Assembly: GCA_019747895.1 (NCBI GenBank)
Contig: JAIEQF010000022.1
Span: forward strand, 1-57,649
Direction of reading: 5' to 3'
From: Chthoniobacterales bacterium
Lineage (GTDB): Bacteria > Verrucomicrobiota > Verrucomicrobiia > Chthoniobacterales > UBA6821
DNA length: 57,649 nucleotides
Below are positions 14,951 through 23,355 of this stretch, in pieces; the first letter of the stretch is position 1, and every line of letters begins with the position of its first letter. A program made the position numbers and the translations under genes. Under the pieces are notes generated by a model. The model was not told the origin of the DNA. It saw only the letters and a list, made by a program, of their open reading frames with translations, and did not search any database.

Positions 14951-16302
14951 ACGTAGCTTAACTTCTCAAGCAAGACCTGATTCAACTTAATCCCATCGAG
15001 GAAATTTTTCAGGAGCATATTTTCATTGGGAGAATGCATGCCGCAATCAGGATTGGCCAAGCCAACCAAGAGGGTGTCAACGCCGAGAATTTTTTTGAAG
15101 GCGGCGATGATCGGAATGCTAGCACCATCGCGTAGCAAAAAGGGTTTGCTTCCAAAGCACTCCTGAAGCGCGTCTTGAGCTGCCTTGCCGTCTTTCGATT
15201 GAGGATCTACAAAACAAGCCTCACCAGAATGCCCGAGAGTGATTTCCAATGAAACGCCGGGAGGAAGTTGCTTGCGGAGATGAGCTGCAGCGAGTTCGAG
15301 GATTTTTTGTGGATCTTGATCCGCAACGAGGCGGAAGCTCAATTTTACAAAAGCTTCCTTCGGCAAAATGGTTTTCGTTCCCTCCCCTTGATAGCCGCCA
15401 CCAAAGCCATTGACCTCAACGGTCGGGCGTGCGCCAATGCGTTCGAGCGTGCTGAATCCAGCCTCTCCAAAAAGTTCCGTCACGCCGGCAAGCTCTTTGA
15501 TCGAGTCATCGCCGCCTGAGGCTTTTTCTAGCGCTGCTGCGGCTTCTCGTTCCCACGGTTGAAGAGGTTGAACTTCGTCATAAAATCCTGGGATTAAAAT
15601 ATGTCCCTTCTCATCGTGGAGTGAAGCAATCAGTCGTGCTGCGACCATGAGAGGATTGGCGACAGCTCCTCCAAATAAACCGCTGTGTAAATCCTGTGAT
15701 GGGCCACGCACAATGAACTCCATTGCTGCAACGCCTCGCAGTGCGTAGGTGATTGCCGGAAGATTGTCAGGGCCCATGCCCGTGTCGGAAACAAGAATCA
15801 CATCGGGAGCTAACTCTTGACGATGCTCCTCGAGGAAAGCCGATAAGTGCGGACTTCCGATTTCTTCTTCTCCTTCAATCAGGAAGATCAGATTGACCGG
15901 CAAGCTGCCGTTCTTTTCCAATGCCTGAGCCACTCCGAGAATATGGGCTAGCGTCGGAGCTTTGTTGTCGGAAGAGCCACGAGCATAAATTTTTCCTTCT
16001 TTCTCGTCGATACGCGGTTCAAAAGGAGCGGAAGTCCACTCTGGAAGTGGATCGGGCGGCTGCACATCGTAATGACCATAAATCAAAACGGTCCGCTTCT
16101 TTGGATCACGAGCAGTCTTGGCTACGACAATCGGATGACCAGGTGTCTGATGGATTGTCGTTACGAGCCCCATTTTCTTAAAAAGAGCCTCCAGCCACGA
16201 GGCACAGGCAACAACATCAGGAGTATGTTCCGGTTGCGTCGAGACGCTGGGGAAGCGGAGGTATTCGATGAGTGTGGAAATGGGGTCGAGTGATGCGGGC
16301 AT
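14947..16302 (-). CDS. M20-family metallopeptidase (dipeptidase-like)
   Basis: A 451-residue zinc-dependent exopeptidase or deacylase. Metal ligands are visible in order: His and Asp in YGHYDVQPPDP, Asp in ARGSSDNKAPT, the catalytic-base region EGEEEIGS, Asp in SDTGMGP and the late His in CGMHSPNENM. A lid/dimerisation domain occupies ~residues 190-310 (DLHSGLFGGAVANPLMVAAR). The layout is that of cytosolic non-specific dipeptidases and related succinyl-diaminopimelate desuccinylases. YGHYDVQPP favours the dipeptidase branch. It is divergent from smc across a family A element. Confidence 0.88.
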   Translation of the reverse strand: MPASLDPISTLIEYLRFPSVSTQPEHTPDVVACASWLEALFKKMGLVTTIHQTPGHPIVVAKTARDPKKRTVLIYGHYDVQPPDPLPEWTSAPFEPRIDEKEGKIYARGSSDNKAPTLAHILGVAQALEKNGSLPVNLIFLIEGEEEIGSPHLSAFLEEHRQELAPDVILVSDTGMGPDNLPAITYALRGVAAMEFIVRGPSQDLHSGLFGGAVANPLMVAARLIASLHDEKGHILIPGFYDEVQPLQPWEREAAAALEKASGGDDSIKELAGVTELFGEAGFSTLERIGARPTVEVNGFGGGYQGEGTKTILPKEAFVKLSFRLVADQDPQKILELAAAHLRKQLPPGVSLEITLGHSGEACFVDPQSKDGKAAQDALQECFGSKPFLLRDGASIPIIAAFKKILGVDTLLVGLANPDCGMHSPNENMLLKNFLDGIKLNQVLLEKLSYV

Positions 16303-16324
16303 AGATGGAGGTTAAAGAATACAA

Positions 16325-16465
16325 ATTGCGGGTTACGGATTACAGGAAATTTTTTCATTTCTCTTTTGACGAAATGAGCCGCTCCACTTAGCGTACCAGG
16401 CAGCAGAATAAGAAATCGTCAAAGCGATTGTTCCTGCGACCTGTCCCCTGCAACCTGTAACCTGC
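16325..16465. repeat. Family A bracketing element (M20 peptidase / smc)
   Basis: A degenerate left arm (16325-16346, GCGGGTTACGGATTACAGG) and an inverted right arm (16433-16465, ending in CCCCTGCAACCTGTAACCTG) enclose ~85 bp. The right arm ends two bases before the smc start codon, leaving no room for a Shine-Dalgarno site. Confidence 0.8.
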
Positions 16466-16467
16466 TC

Positions 16468-19400
16468 GTGTATCTTCAGTCTCTCGAAATCATCGGCTTT
16501 AAATCGTTCGCGACAAAAACCACGCTGCAATTCCATCGTGGCGTTACCGCTGTTGTGGGCCCAAATGGTTGTGGTAAGTCCAACATCCTAGATTCGATTC
16601 GTTGGGTGCTTGGCGAACAATCAGCCAAGGCGCTCCGCGGCGGTGAGATGTCAGATGTTATCTTTAGCGGCGCTGACACACGAGATCCGCACAACATGGC
16701 TGAAGTCTCCTTGACCTTTGGCGATTGTGAAAAAGATTTGAACGTTCCCTGGAATGAACTCTGTATTACCCGCCGCGTCTTTCGTGATGGTAAATCAGAA
16801 TACTTGATGAATGGAACGCATTGTCGTCTCAAAGACATTCATCAACTCTTCATGGATACCGGCATTGGTCGTAGCGCCTACTCGATCATGGAGCAAGGAA
16901 AGCTCGATCAGATTTTGAGCAGTCGCCCTGATGATCGCCGCGCTATTTTTGAAGAAGCTGCTGGGATTACCAAGTTCAAATCACAGAAAAAAGAAGCCCT
17001 ACGCAAACTCGAGTACACCGAAGCCAATTTGCTTCGCGTGACCGATATCATCAAGGAGGTCAAGCGTCAGATCGGCTCGCTGCAGCGCCAAGCAGGAAAA
17101 GCGCGGCGCTATCAAGAGTTGATGAGTGATCTTCGCGTGATGGATACCCATCTCTCTTACCGGACCTATCGGAATTTAGAAACATCGATCCACGAGCTTA
17201 CAGAGTCGATGGAACAAATCGGAGCGGCTCGCGCAGGGCAAGAGCAAGAGATTGCGGAGCAAGAAGAGACTTGTGCGAGTGTCCGACAACAGCTCACCGA
17301 GATTGACATCTCGATGGATCAAACGCGAGATGCGATGCAGACGTTGCGCAATCGGATTTTTTCCGGAGAGAGCCGCATTGAGACGCATCGCGAGCGCAAA
17401 ACAGAATTTGAAGCGATGGTGATTCGAGCTTCTGCCGATCGTGACGCTTGCTTTACTCGCATTAGCGAACAAGAAAAGGAGATGGAGCAAACGGATGCTC
17501 AACTTCATGAGCTGCTAGAATTGCTGCGTGGCGAAGAACAATTACTACAAGAAGGAACTGGACGATGTGCTAAAGCTCAGCAAGAGCGTCTCAATGCTGA
17601 ACGTGCGATTGATGGCCTTGCGCATCGCCTTCATACTTTAGAAAATCGTTTGTCCGATCTGCGTGGAAAAGTTTCTGTTGCTGGTGGCCGTCGTGATGCC
17701 AATGCTCAGCGACTTCAGGAACTTCGTTTGCAACAAAGCGGAATGGAGCAGACGCTAGCCACTTTGAATCAGCGTGCTGCCGAAGCGACTGCAGCGTGCG
17801 CTCAAGCACAAGAAGCGCTAGCTGTTTCAAAAGAGTCCTTGGAGGCTGCTCAGCAAAATTATGAAGCGGCGCAGCTAGAGCGACAAAAAACAGATCGTGA
17901 TTGGAACCAATCAAGCAAACAGCTTGCCGAGCGTGATTCTAAGCGTGAGATCCTCTGTCAGTTAGAGCGTGAGGGAGAAGGCCTCGGAGAAGGAACGCAA
18001 GCAATCCTTCGCGGATTGAATCGACCTGACTTTTTCCAAGCAGGAATTTTAGGAACATTGGCTTCGCTAATGGACGTTCCTACCGAAGACATTCCAGCCG
18101 TGGAAGCCGCGCTGGGAGCTGCAAGTCGCTCTGTGGTTTTTAAAGACATCAATGTTGCTGAAGCTGCCTTGCAAACATTGAAGGCAGGAGCTCAAGGACG
18201 CGCTGCCGTTGTTACTGTTGATTGGCCTTACGAAGAGCGTGCATTGGGGGCACTTCCTGCTGGGGGAGTTGCCTGGGCCTCAGCGCTCGTCAAGGCTTCC
18301 GAGCCGGTGCGGAAGGTCGTGGCCCGTCTTTTAGAGGGAGTCGTCGTTGTCGAAAATTTAGAAACGGCTTTTCGTCTCAAACAAGAATATCCAACATTGG
18401 CTTTTGCCTCGCGCACCGGAGAGTTCCTTGCTCACGATGGTGTTGCTTATGGTGGAGGTGGCAGTGAAGGGGAGGTTTCAGCTTCAGCGCTCTTGCGTCG
18501 TTCTCAAATCGCCGCTCTTGATCGTGAGTTGGGGACGTTGCGTCAAGAGGAGACCCGCCTCGCGGCAGCCAGAGATGCAGCAGTAGTTGCTGTGGAAGGA
18601 GCCTCGGAGCGACTCAAAGAAAAAAGAGAAGAGCTGCAGCAAGCCCAGACTGTTCTTGCTACCGCACAAGGAGACGATCGTCTGGCCGCACGTGAATTTC
18701 AAGAAACAGGACGTCGCCAAGAAACATTGTTGAGAGAAATCACAACATTGGAAGGACAGTTGCAACAGCTCGAAGAGCAGAGTGCCGCAGATCAGGCGCA
18801 GTTGGAACAGGTGACTCAAGAGTTAAATGCTGTGCGTGAAGAACGATCAGTGGCTCAATCTCATATTGTTTCCCTGCGTGATGTTGAAAATGAAGCAGCA
18901 GCAGCCCTTTCTGAAGTTAAATTACGCGTTGCTACTGAGCGTCAGCGCCAACAAGCGCTCACACAACGGAGAGGTCCTATTCAATCGCGACTGCGTGAGC
19001 TGGCAGAGACAATTGCTGTTCGAGAACGTGACCAACGCAATTATGAAGAAAAAATAGAGGCCTTGACGAAGGAGTCTCAAGAACTTGTTGGAAGCATCGG
19101 GCATTGGAAAGAAGAACTCGTGGGTGTCGAACAAGAAGTCGCACGTCTCTCGAGTGAACGCGGTGGCTTGCAAGAAGAAGCCGAAACGATGGAAGTGAAT
19201 TTGCGAGGCCTGCGCAAAAATCTTTTGGACTTACAAGACAAGCGCTCTCGTGATGAAGTAAAAGTGACTGAACTTCGGATGCGCCTAGAATCGATTCAGG
19301 AGCATATCTCCAGGCGTTATCAGGAAGACCTTTCTGCTTTTCAGCCGGATCGCTACATGTTGCTCAAGGCGGTGACGACGAGAGGAGAGAAAAAATCTCG

Positions 19401-20181
19401 TGGCGATGAAGAAAGCAATCAAGAGTCGGCTGTAGAACAACAGAACGGCGATGAGCCTCCTGTATCCGTCGGACCAACGCCCGTTGAAGAAATTCCATGG
19501 GAAAATGTTGAAGGGATTGTTGCAGAGTTGACCGAGCGCGTTGATTCCATGGGGCCTGTGAACCTCGAAGCCATTCAAGAATTCGAGGAGCTCGAAGAGC
19601 GTTATCAATTCCTCGAAAAGCAGAACACCGATCTGATTAATGCCAAGGCCGAGTTGCTCGAGGTCATTGCTCGGATTAATAAAACGACGAAGGAACTTTT
19701 TGCAACGACGTTTGAGCAAGTCCGCCTCAATTTCCAAGTGATGTTCACGGAACTTTTTGGCGGAGGAAAAGCTAACTTGCTCCTCGTGGATGATACCGAT
19801 CCGCTCGAGAGTGGTATCGAAATCATTGCGCGCCCTCCTGGCAAGCAGCTCCAGACCATTTCGCTACTGAGTGGTGGCGAGCGGACGATGACGGCTGTCG
19901 CGCTTCTTTTTGCCATCTACATGGTCAAGCCGAGTCCCTTCTGTGTGCTTGATGAAATGGATGCGCCGCTCGACGAGTCGAACATTGGACGATTCATCAA
20001 ACTGCTTGATCGCTTTGTCGACCAGAGCCAATTTTTTGTTATCACGCACAACAAGCGGACTATGTCACGAGCCGATACGCTTTATGGAGTCACGATGGAA
20101 GAGCGTGGTGTGACCAAGCTCCTCAGCGTGAAATTTCATGGGAAAGAAGAGAATTCACCACAAAGATCACAGAGCGGCTAA
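16468..20181 (+). CDS. smc: Chromosome segregation protein SMC
   Basis: A 1237-residue condensin ATPase that folds and segregates the chromosome. The N-terminal head has Walker A GPNGCGKSN. Two long coiled coils flank a hinge at ~residues 510-690 (GILGTLASLMDVPTEDIPA, later GGGGSEGE). The C-terminal head has the LSGGERTMTA signature and the Walker B FCVLDEMDAPLDESN. An unusual acidic/Gln-rich segment at ~970-1010 precedes the final coiled coil. The start is a GTG two bases after a family A arm (MYLQSLEIIGFKSFA is the standard N-terminus). The C-terminal NSPQRSQSG and the stop codon are encoded by a family C arm. No scpA or scpB lies nearby. Confidence 0.96.
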   Translation: MYLQSLEIIGFKSFATKTTLQFHRGVTAVVGPNGCGKSNILDSIRWVLGEQSAKALRGGEMSDVIFSGADTRDPHNMAEVSLTFGDCEKDLNVPWNELCITRRVFRDGKSEYLMNGTHCRLKDIHQLFMDTGIGRSAYSIMEQGKLDQILSSRPDDRRAIFEEAAGITKFKSQKKEALRKLEYTEANLLRVTDIIKEVKRQIGSLQRQAGKARRYQELMSDLRVMDTHLSYRTYRNLETSIHELTESMEQIGAARAGQEQEIAEQEETCASVRQQLTEIDISMDQTRDAMQTLRNRIFSGESRIETHRERKTEFEAMVIRASADRDACFTRISEQEKEMEQTDAQLHELLELLRGEEQLLQEGTGRCAKAQQERLNAERAIDGLAHRLHTLENRLSDLRGKVSVAGGRRDANAQRLQELRLQQSGMEQTLATLNQRAAEATAACAQAQEALAVSKESLEAAQQNYEAAQLERQKTDRDWNQSSKQLAERDSKREILCQLEREGEGLGEGTQAILRGLNRPDFFQAGILGTLASLMDVPTEDIPAVEAALGAASRSVVFKDINVAEAALQTLKAGAQGRAAVVTVDWPYEERALGALPAGGVAWASALVKASEPVRKVVARLLEGVVVVENLETAFRLKQEYPTLAFASRTGEFLAHDGVAYGGGGSEGEVSASALLRRSQIAALDRELGTLRQEETRLAAARDAAVVAVEGASERLKEKREELQQAQTVLATAQGDDRLAAREFQETGRRQETLLREITTLEGQLQQLEEQSAADQAQLEQVTQELNAVREERSVAQSHIVSLRDVENEAAAALSEVKLRVATERQRQQALTQRRGPIQSRLRELAETIAVRERDQRNYEEKIEALTKESQELVGSIGHWKEELVGVEQEVARLSSERGGLQEEAETMEVNLRGLRKNLLDLQDKRSRDEVKVTELRMRLESIQEHISRRYQEDLSAFQPDRYMLLKAVTTRGEKKSRGDEESNQESAVEQQNGDEPPVSVGPTPVEEIPWENVEGIVAELTERVDSMGPVNLEAIQEFEELEERYQFLEKQNTDLINAKAELLEVIARINKTTKELFATTFEQVRLNFQVMFTELFGGGKANLLLVDDTDPLESGIEIIARPPGKQLQTISLLSGGERTMTAVALLFAIYMVKPSPFCVLDEMDAPLDESNIGRFIKLLDRFVDQSQFFVITHNKRTMSRADTLYGVTMEERGVTKLLSVKFHGKEENSPQRSQSG

Positions 20182-20434
20182 AGCCGCAAACAAAGAACAC
20201 AAAAAGAATGCAACTCGCTCGCTCCCGCGAGTCTCGCCCCTTTCGGGGCTGCCTTCGGCAGTCGATCCGGCGGCTGCCACGCCGCACGTATGTTTTTATA
20301 AAAAAAATCTAAGTGTTAAAAACTGAAGTCGTTTTTCAATTTTCTATGATCACAAGCTTTTGAAGTTTCAAGCTTATCTACGCTTGTCATTCTCAAAGTC
20401 TTAAAATTTTTTTGAGTTCTTTGTGGTTAATTCT
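20155..20434. repeat. Family C bracketing element with GC-rich module (smc / GT8 copy 1)
   Basis: The left arm (20155-20210, CACCACAAAGATCACAGAGC and AACAAAGAACACAAAAAG) begins inside the smc 3' codons. The inverted right arm (about 20408-20434, GAGTTCTTTGTGGTTAATTC) ends 8 bases before the next start codon. The GC-rich module is nested within. Confidence 0.8.
20199..20316 (+). repeat. GC-rich multi-hairpin module, copy 1
   Basis: A ~118-bp unit with four successive small palindromes (CTCGCTCCCGCGAG, CCCCTTTCGGGG, CTGCCTTCGGCAG, GGCGGCTGCCACGCCGC), then CACGTATGTTTTTATA and a poly-A stretch. A nearly identical copy lies inverted at 43895-44020. Confidence 0.85.
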
Positions 20435-20442
20435 TTTTCCTT

Positions 20443-21543
20443 ATGAAGCCAAAAAACCAACGAGCAATTACAGTAGTTGTCACCAATGATTATTTTTATC
20501 AAGCGATGGTGCTGGGTCGCTCAATTAAGTGTTTTGAGCCCGAGAGTGATTTTATTGTTTTTGTCGTAGGCTATGATGAGAAGGATCCCGATTATCAACG
20601 CACTGATTTTACAGTTTTAGATGCGAAGATTTTGAATCCCAAAGAATGGAAGCGATTTATTTTTCAATATGATGGACTGCAAGCATCATGTGCGCTCAAG
20701 CCGCTAGCCCTGCTTCATTTGTTAACGCAATATGAAAAAGTCATTTATCTCGATGCCGACATGAAGCTCTTTGCGCCTTTAGAGCACGGCTGGAAGACGC
20801 TCGAAGAGGCTGATCTTTCCTTGACTCCTCATAGTTATCTCCCGATTAAAGATGATGGATTGGGGCCCGCGCGAGTAACGATGAGGCTTGCAGGAATTTT
20901 TAATGCAGGGTATGTCGGCGTGACTGAAACTGGTAGCAATTTTTTAAAGTGGTGGTGGGAGCAAACAAATTATAATTGTGTGGTAGCCCATGGCAGGGGT
21001 GTTTTCTTAGACCAAATTTACCTTAATGAAGCAACCTATATGGTGGAGCGTCTCGCGATTTTAAAAGATCACAGCTACAACGTTGCTTGTTGGAATCTAC
21101 ATGAAAGAGGATTGAAAAAAACCTGTTCTAAAAAATTTCCTTATCTCGTTAATGAAAAACCCCTCGTCTGTTTTCATTTTTCTAGTTATGCAGAGTTAAT
21201 CAAGGTAAGGCCTCCGCCATGCGGCAAAGAAATTTTTCATGATCTGTACCGCAATTACAACAAAGAGATCTTGCTCGAAAAGAAAAACTTATCAGTATCA
21301 GAAAAAAAATATCCCTTTAACTACTTTGAAGATGGAGAGATCATCAGCGTTTCGTGGCGAGAATTTGTGCGGCGTGGTATTCCTGAGTTGGAAAACGTAC
21401 AAGATCCTTTTTTGATGAATGCCCCTAAAAGAGCAGCGATCGAAGCAATTATGGTGAGGCGACCTGGATCTTATCAACCCAAGCTAGAACGAGAAAATTT
21501 TTTTATGATCCCTTCTCTGATCCCTTCTGAAGAAACTTCGTAA
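20443..21543 (+). CDS. GT8-like glycosyltransferase, paralog 1
   Basis: A 366-residue GT-A fold transferase. VVTNDYFYQAMVLGRSIKCF forms the first Rossmann unit, CALKPLALLHLL the nucleotide-binding segment, KVIYLDADMKLF carries the DxD metal motif (Asp104, Asp106), and AGIFNAGYVGV the acceptor-side loop, as in glycogenin-like GT8 enzymes. A C-terminal ~90-residue region (KYPFNYFEDGEIISVSW, RRGIPELENVQDPF) is shared by all three paralogs and is not part of the GT8 core. There is no signal peptide, so it is cytosolic. The acceptor may be a surface glycan, but nothing in the sequence proves it. Confidence 0.8.
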   Translation: MKPKNQRAITVVVTNDYFYQAMVLGRSIKCFEPESDFIVFVVGYDEKDPDYQRTDFTVLDAKILNPKEWKRFIFQYDGLQASCALKPLALLHLLTQYEKVIYLDADMKLFAPLEHGWKTLEEADLSLTPHSYLPIKDDGLGPARVTMRLAGIFNAGYVGVTETGSNFLKWWWEQTNYNCVVAHGRGVFLDQIYLNEATYMVERLAILKDHSYNVACWNLHERGLKKTCSKKFPYLVNEKPLVCFHFSSYAELIKVRPPPCGKEIFHDLYRNYNKEILLEKKNLSVSEKKYPFNYFEDGEIISVSWREFVRRGIPELENVQDPFLMNAPKRAAIEAIMVRRPGSYQPKLERENFFMIPSLIPSEETS

Positions 21544-21602
21544 TTCGAATATAAAGAGATTCACAGAGATGGAAGCGATAGAAGGGATGCTGAAAAAATA
21601 AA

Positions 21603-21757
21603 GTAACGAGTGGCGAGTAGCGGGTAACAAGTATTCTTAGCCTGAATACAAAATCAATTTTTAGGAAATTTTATTTTTACAAACCCTATTTTCAAAACAA
21701 GTGCCTCGAGAACACATTGACTGAGAACCCGTCACTTGCTACTCGCCACCCGTTACT
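21603..21757. repeat. Family B bracketing element (GT8 copies 1 / 2)
   Basis: The left arm (21603-21634, TAACGAGTGGCGAGTAGCGG) and inverted right arm (21728-21757, CTACTCGCCACCCGTTACTC) enclose ~95 bp. The loop (ATTTTTACAAACCCTATTTT) resembles that of the 7301-7452 element (ATTTTTACAGAACATATTTT), so these are copies of one ~150-bp element and not independent simple repeats. Confidence 0.85.
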
Positions 21758-21787
21758 CTCTCTATACCTTTCATTGCTTCCATCCCT

Positions 21788-22921
21788 ATGAGTTCTTTTT
21801 CATCAAAATTCAAACGAGCCATTGTCTCGATTGTGACCAATGACTATTTTTACCAAGCAATGGCGCTTTGGCGTTCGATCCAACGTTTTGAACCCGAGAG
21901 CGACTTTGTTGTTTTTATCGTAGGTTATGATGAGAAGGATCCAGATTACCAATGCGCTGGCTTTACGGTTTTAGATGCGAAGGTATTGAATGAAAAAGAA
22001 TGGGAGCGATTTGTTTTTCAATATCATCCTCTAGAAGCCTCCTGTGCTCTAAAACCGCAGGCCCTTCTTTATTTATTAGAAAAGTATGAACGAGTGATTT
22101 ACCTCGACACCGACATGAGGCTCTTTGGCAAGATGGAGAGAGGCTGGAAAGCGCTCGAACAGCGGGATCTTTCACTCACTCCTCACAACACCACACCGAT
22201 TCCTGTGAGCGGCATTCAACCATCTCGATTTATCGTCAAAATGTCGGGGATTTTTAATGCAGGGTACGTCGGTGCTTCTCGAGGAGCCATTTCCTTTTTA
22301 AAATGGTGGTGGCAACAGACCGAGTATAATTGTGTCACCTTGATCCATATGGGAGTTTACTTGGATCAGTTTTATCTCAACTATGCCGTCACACTTGTGG
22401 AGCGCCTTCATGTTATGAAAGATCCTACCTACAACGTGGCTTCTTGGAATCACCATGAAAGAGAATTGGAAAAAATAGGATCGTGCTATTTTGTGAACAA
22501 ACAACCGCTGACCTGTTTCCATTTTTCAGGGTGGATGAAAGGGGCGGCCTACAGCAGCTTGGAAAGTAGGAAAAAAGATCTTCTTTTTGGTGAGATTTTT
22601 TTTGATCTCTTTTGCGAGCATCAAGAACTCTTATTGTCTGAAAAAAAGAAACTCAGCGAAAAAAAATATCCCTACGCTCATTTTCAAGATGGAGAGAGAG
22701 TGGATAAAATCTGGAAAGAATGGCTGCGGCGAGATATTCCTGAATTAAAAAATATTCAAAATCCTTTTTTATTAACGAGCGATCAACGAGAATGCGTCGA
22801 AGAGATCATGGTTCAACGTCCTAGAGACTTTCGGCCAAACCTGGATCGAGAAATTGTTTTATCACCCGCTATTATTTATGAATCCATCTACGTTACAACA
22901 GCTCTCGAGCTCTCTGCGTGA
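21788..22921 (+). CDS. GT8-like glycosyltransferase, paralog 2
   Basis: A 377-residue paralog of the preceding gene. It keeps VTNDYFYQAMALWRSIQRFE, the DxD motif in VIYLDTDMRLF, SGIFNAGYVGASRG, FLKWWWQQTEYNC and the shared C-terminal region (YPYAHFQDGERVDKIWKEW, RRDIPELKNIQNPF). The ATG at 21788 gives MSSFSSKFKRAIVSIVTND. The 3' end overlaps the small gene at 22878 by 44 bases in another frame. Donor and acceptor are unknown. Confidence 0.8.
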   Translation: MSSFSSKFKRAIVSIVTNDYFYQAMALWRSIQRFEPESDFVVFIVGYDEKDPDYQCAGFTVLDAKVLNEKEWERFVFQYHPLEASCALKPQALLYLLEKYERVIYLDTDMRLFGKMERGWKALEQRDLSLTPHNTTPIPVSGIQPSRFIVKMSGIFNAGYVGASRGAISFLKWWWQQTEYNCVTLIHMGVYLDQFYLNYAVTLVERLHVMKDPTYNVASWNHHERELEKIGSCYFVNKQPLTCFHFSGWMKGAAYSSLESRKKDLLFGEIFFDLFCEHQELLLSEKKKLSEKKYPYAHFQDGERVDKIWKEWLRRDIPELKNIQNPFLLTSDQRECVEEIMVQRPRDFRPNLDREIVLSPAIIYESIYVTTALELSA

Positions 22922-23126
22922 GCGTTTGAGCATCATCGCCGATCATGAACTTCGTGATCGTGATCCGGCCACGCATTTAAAAAAACTTCAAGAAGCCTCC
23001 GAGGCAATTGAACAATGGGAAAAAGTTTTGTTATTAGAAAAGAATGTCGACCCCAAGCTGCGGCATTATCTTGCACAGCGAAGCTATGATAAAGCGTTGG
23101 AGTGGTTGGCTTCAATGCTCATATGA
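22878..23126 (+). CDS. Small helical protein overlapping GT8 paralog 2
   Basis: An 82-residue frame (MNPSTLQQLSSSLRERLSII, then ADHELRDRDPATHLKKLQEA and LRHYLAQRSYDKALEWL) with the composition of a soluble helical protein rather than a shadow frame: two thirds of it lies past the end of the transferase gene. The ATG at 22878 lies within the transferase's last 15 codons, which suggests translational coupling. The regular spacing of charged and hydrophobic residues fits a helical hairpin. I do not recognise the family. Confidence 0.6.
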   Translation: MNPSTLQQLSSSLRERLSIIADHELRDRDPATHLKKLQEASEAIEQWEKVLLLEKNVDPKLRHYLAQRSYDKALEWLASMLI

Positions 23127-23139
23127 AAAAAGAAGAAAA

Positions 23140-23328
23140 TTAACCGCAAACAATGCAAAGAACACAAAAAAGGGGCACAAAATTTTTCAAGAGATCTATT
23201 TTTAAAAAGGAAATCATTTGCTGCATTGAACCTTTAATCTGGCTGCTTATAAGCAGCCAGATTGGGTAAAAGCTTTCAATAAAGACTTCATTGATTGCTT
23301 GAATTTAAGCTTTTTCTTTGCGGTTAAT
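23140..23328. repeat. Family C bracketing element (small gene / GT8 copy 3)
   Basis: The left arm (TTAACCGCAAACAATGCAAAG, GAACACAAAAAAG) starts 13 bases after the small gene's stop. The inverted right arm (TTTCTTTGCGGTTAA) ends at 23327. A perfect 28-bp palindrome lies in the loop. Confidence 0.8.
23236..23263. repeat. Perfect 28-bp palindrome, TTATAA centre
   Basis: The half-arm AATCTGGCTGCTTA pairs exactly with its complement through a TTATAA centre. A related perfect palindrome occupies the loop of the family C element at 41835-42074. Confidence 0.85.
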
Positions 23329-23355
23329 TTTTTTTTCATCAAAAAAATGTGAACC

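Noticed and set aside
20138-20326. Small frame with RSLPRVSPLSGLPSAVD, also found reversed at 43864-44157
   Set aside because: It is the translation of the GC-rich repeat module; similarity between copies is DNA-level repeat identity, not protein conservation.
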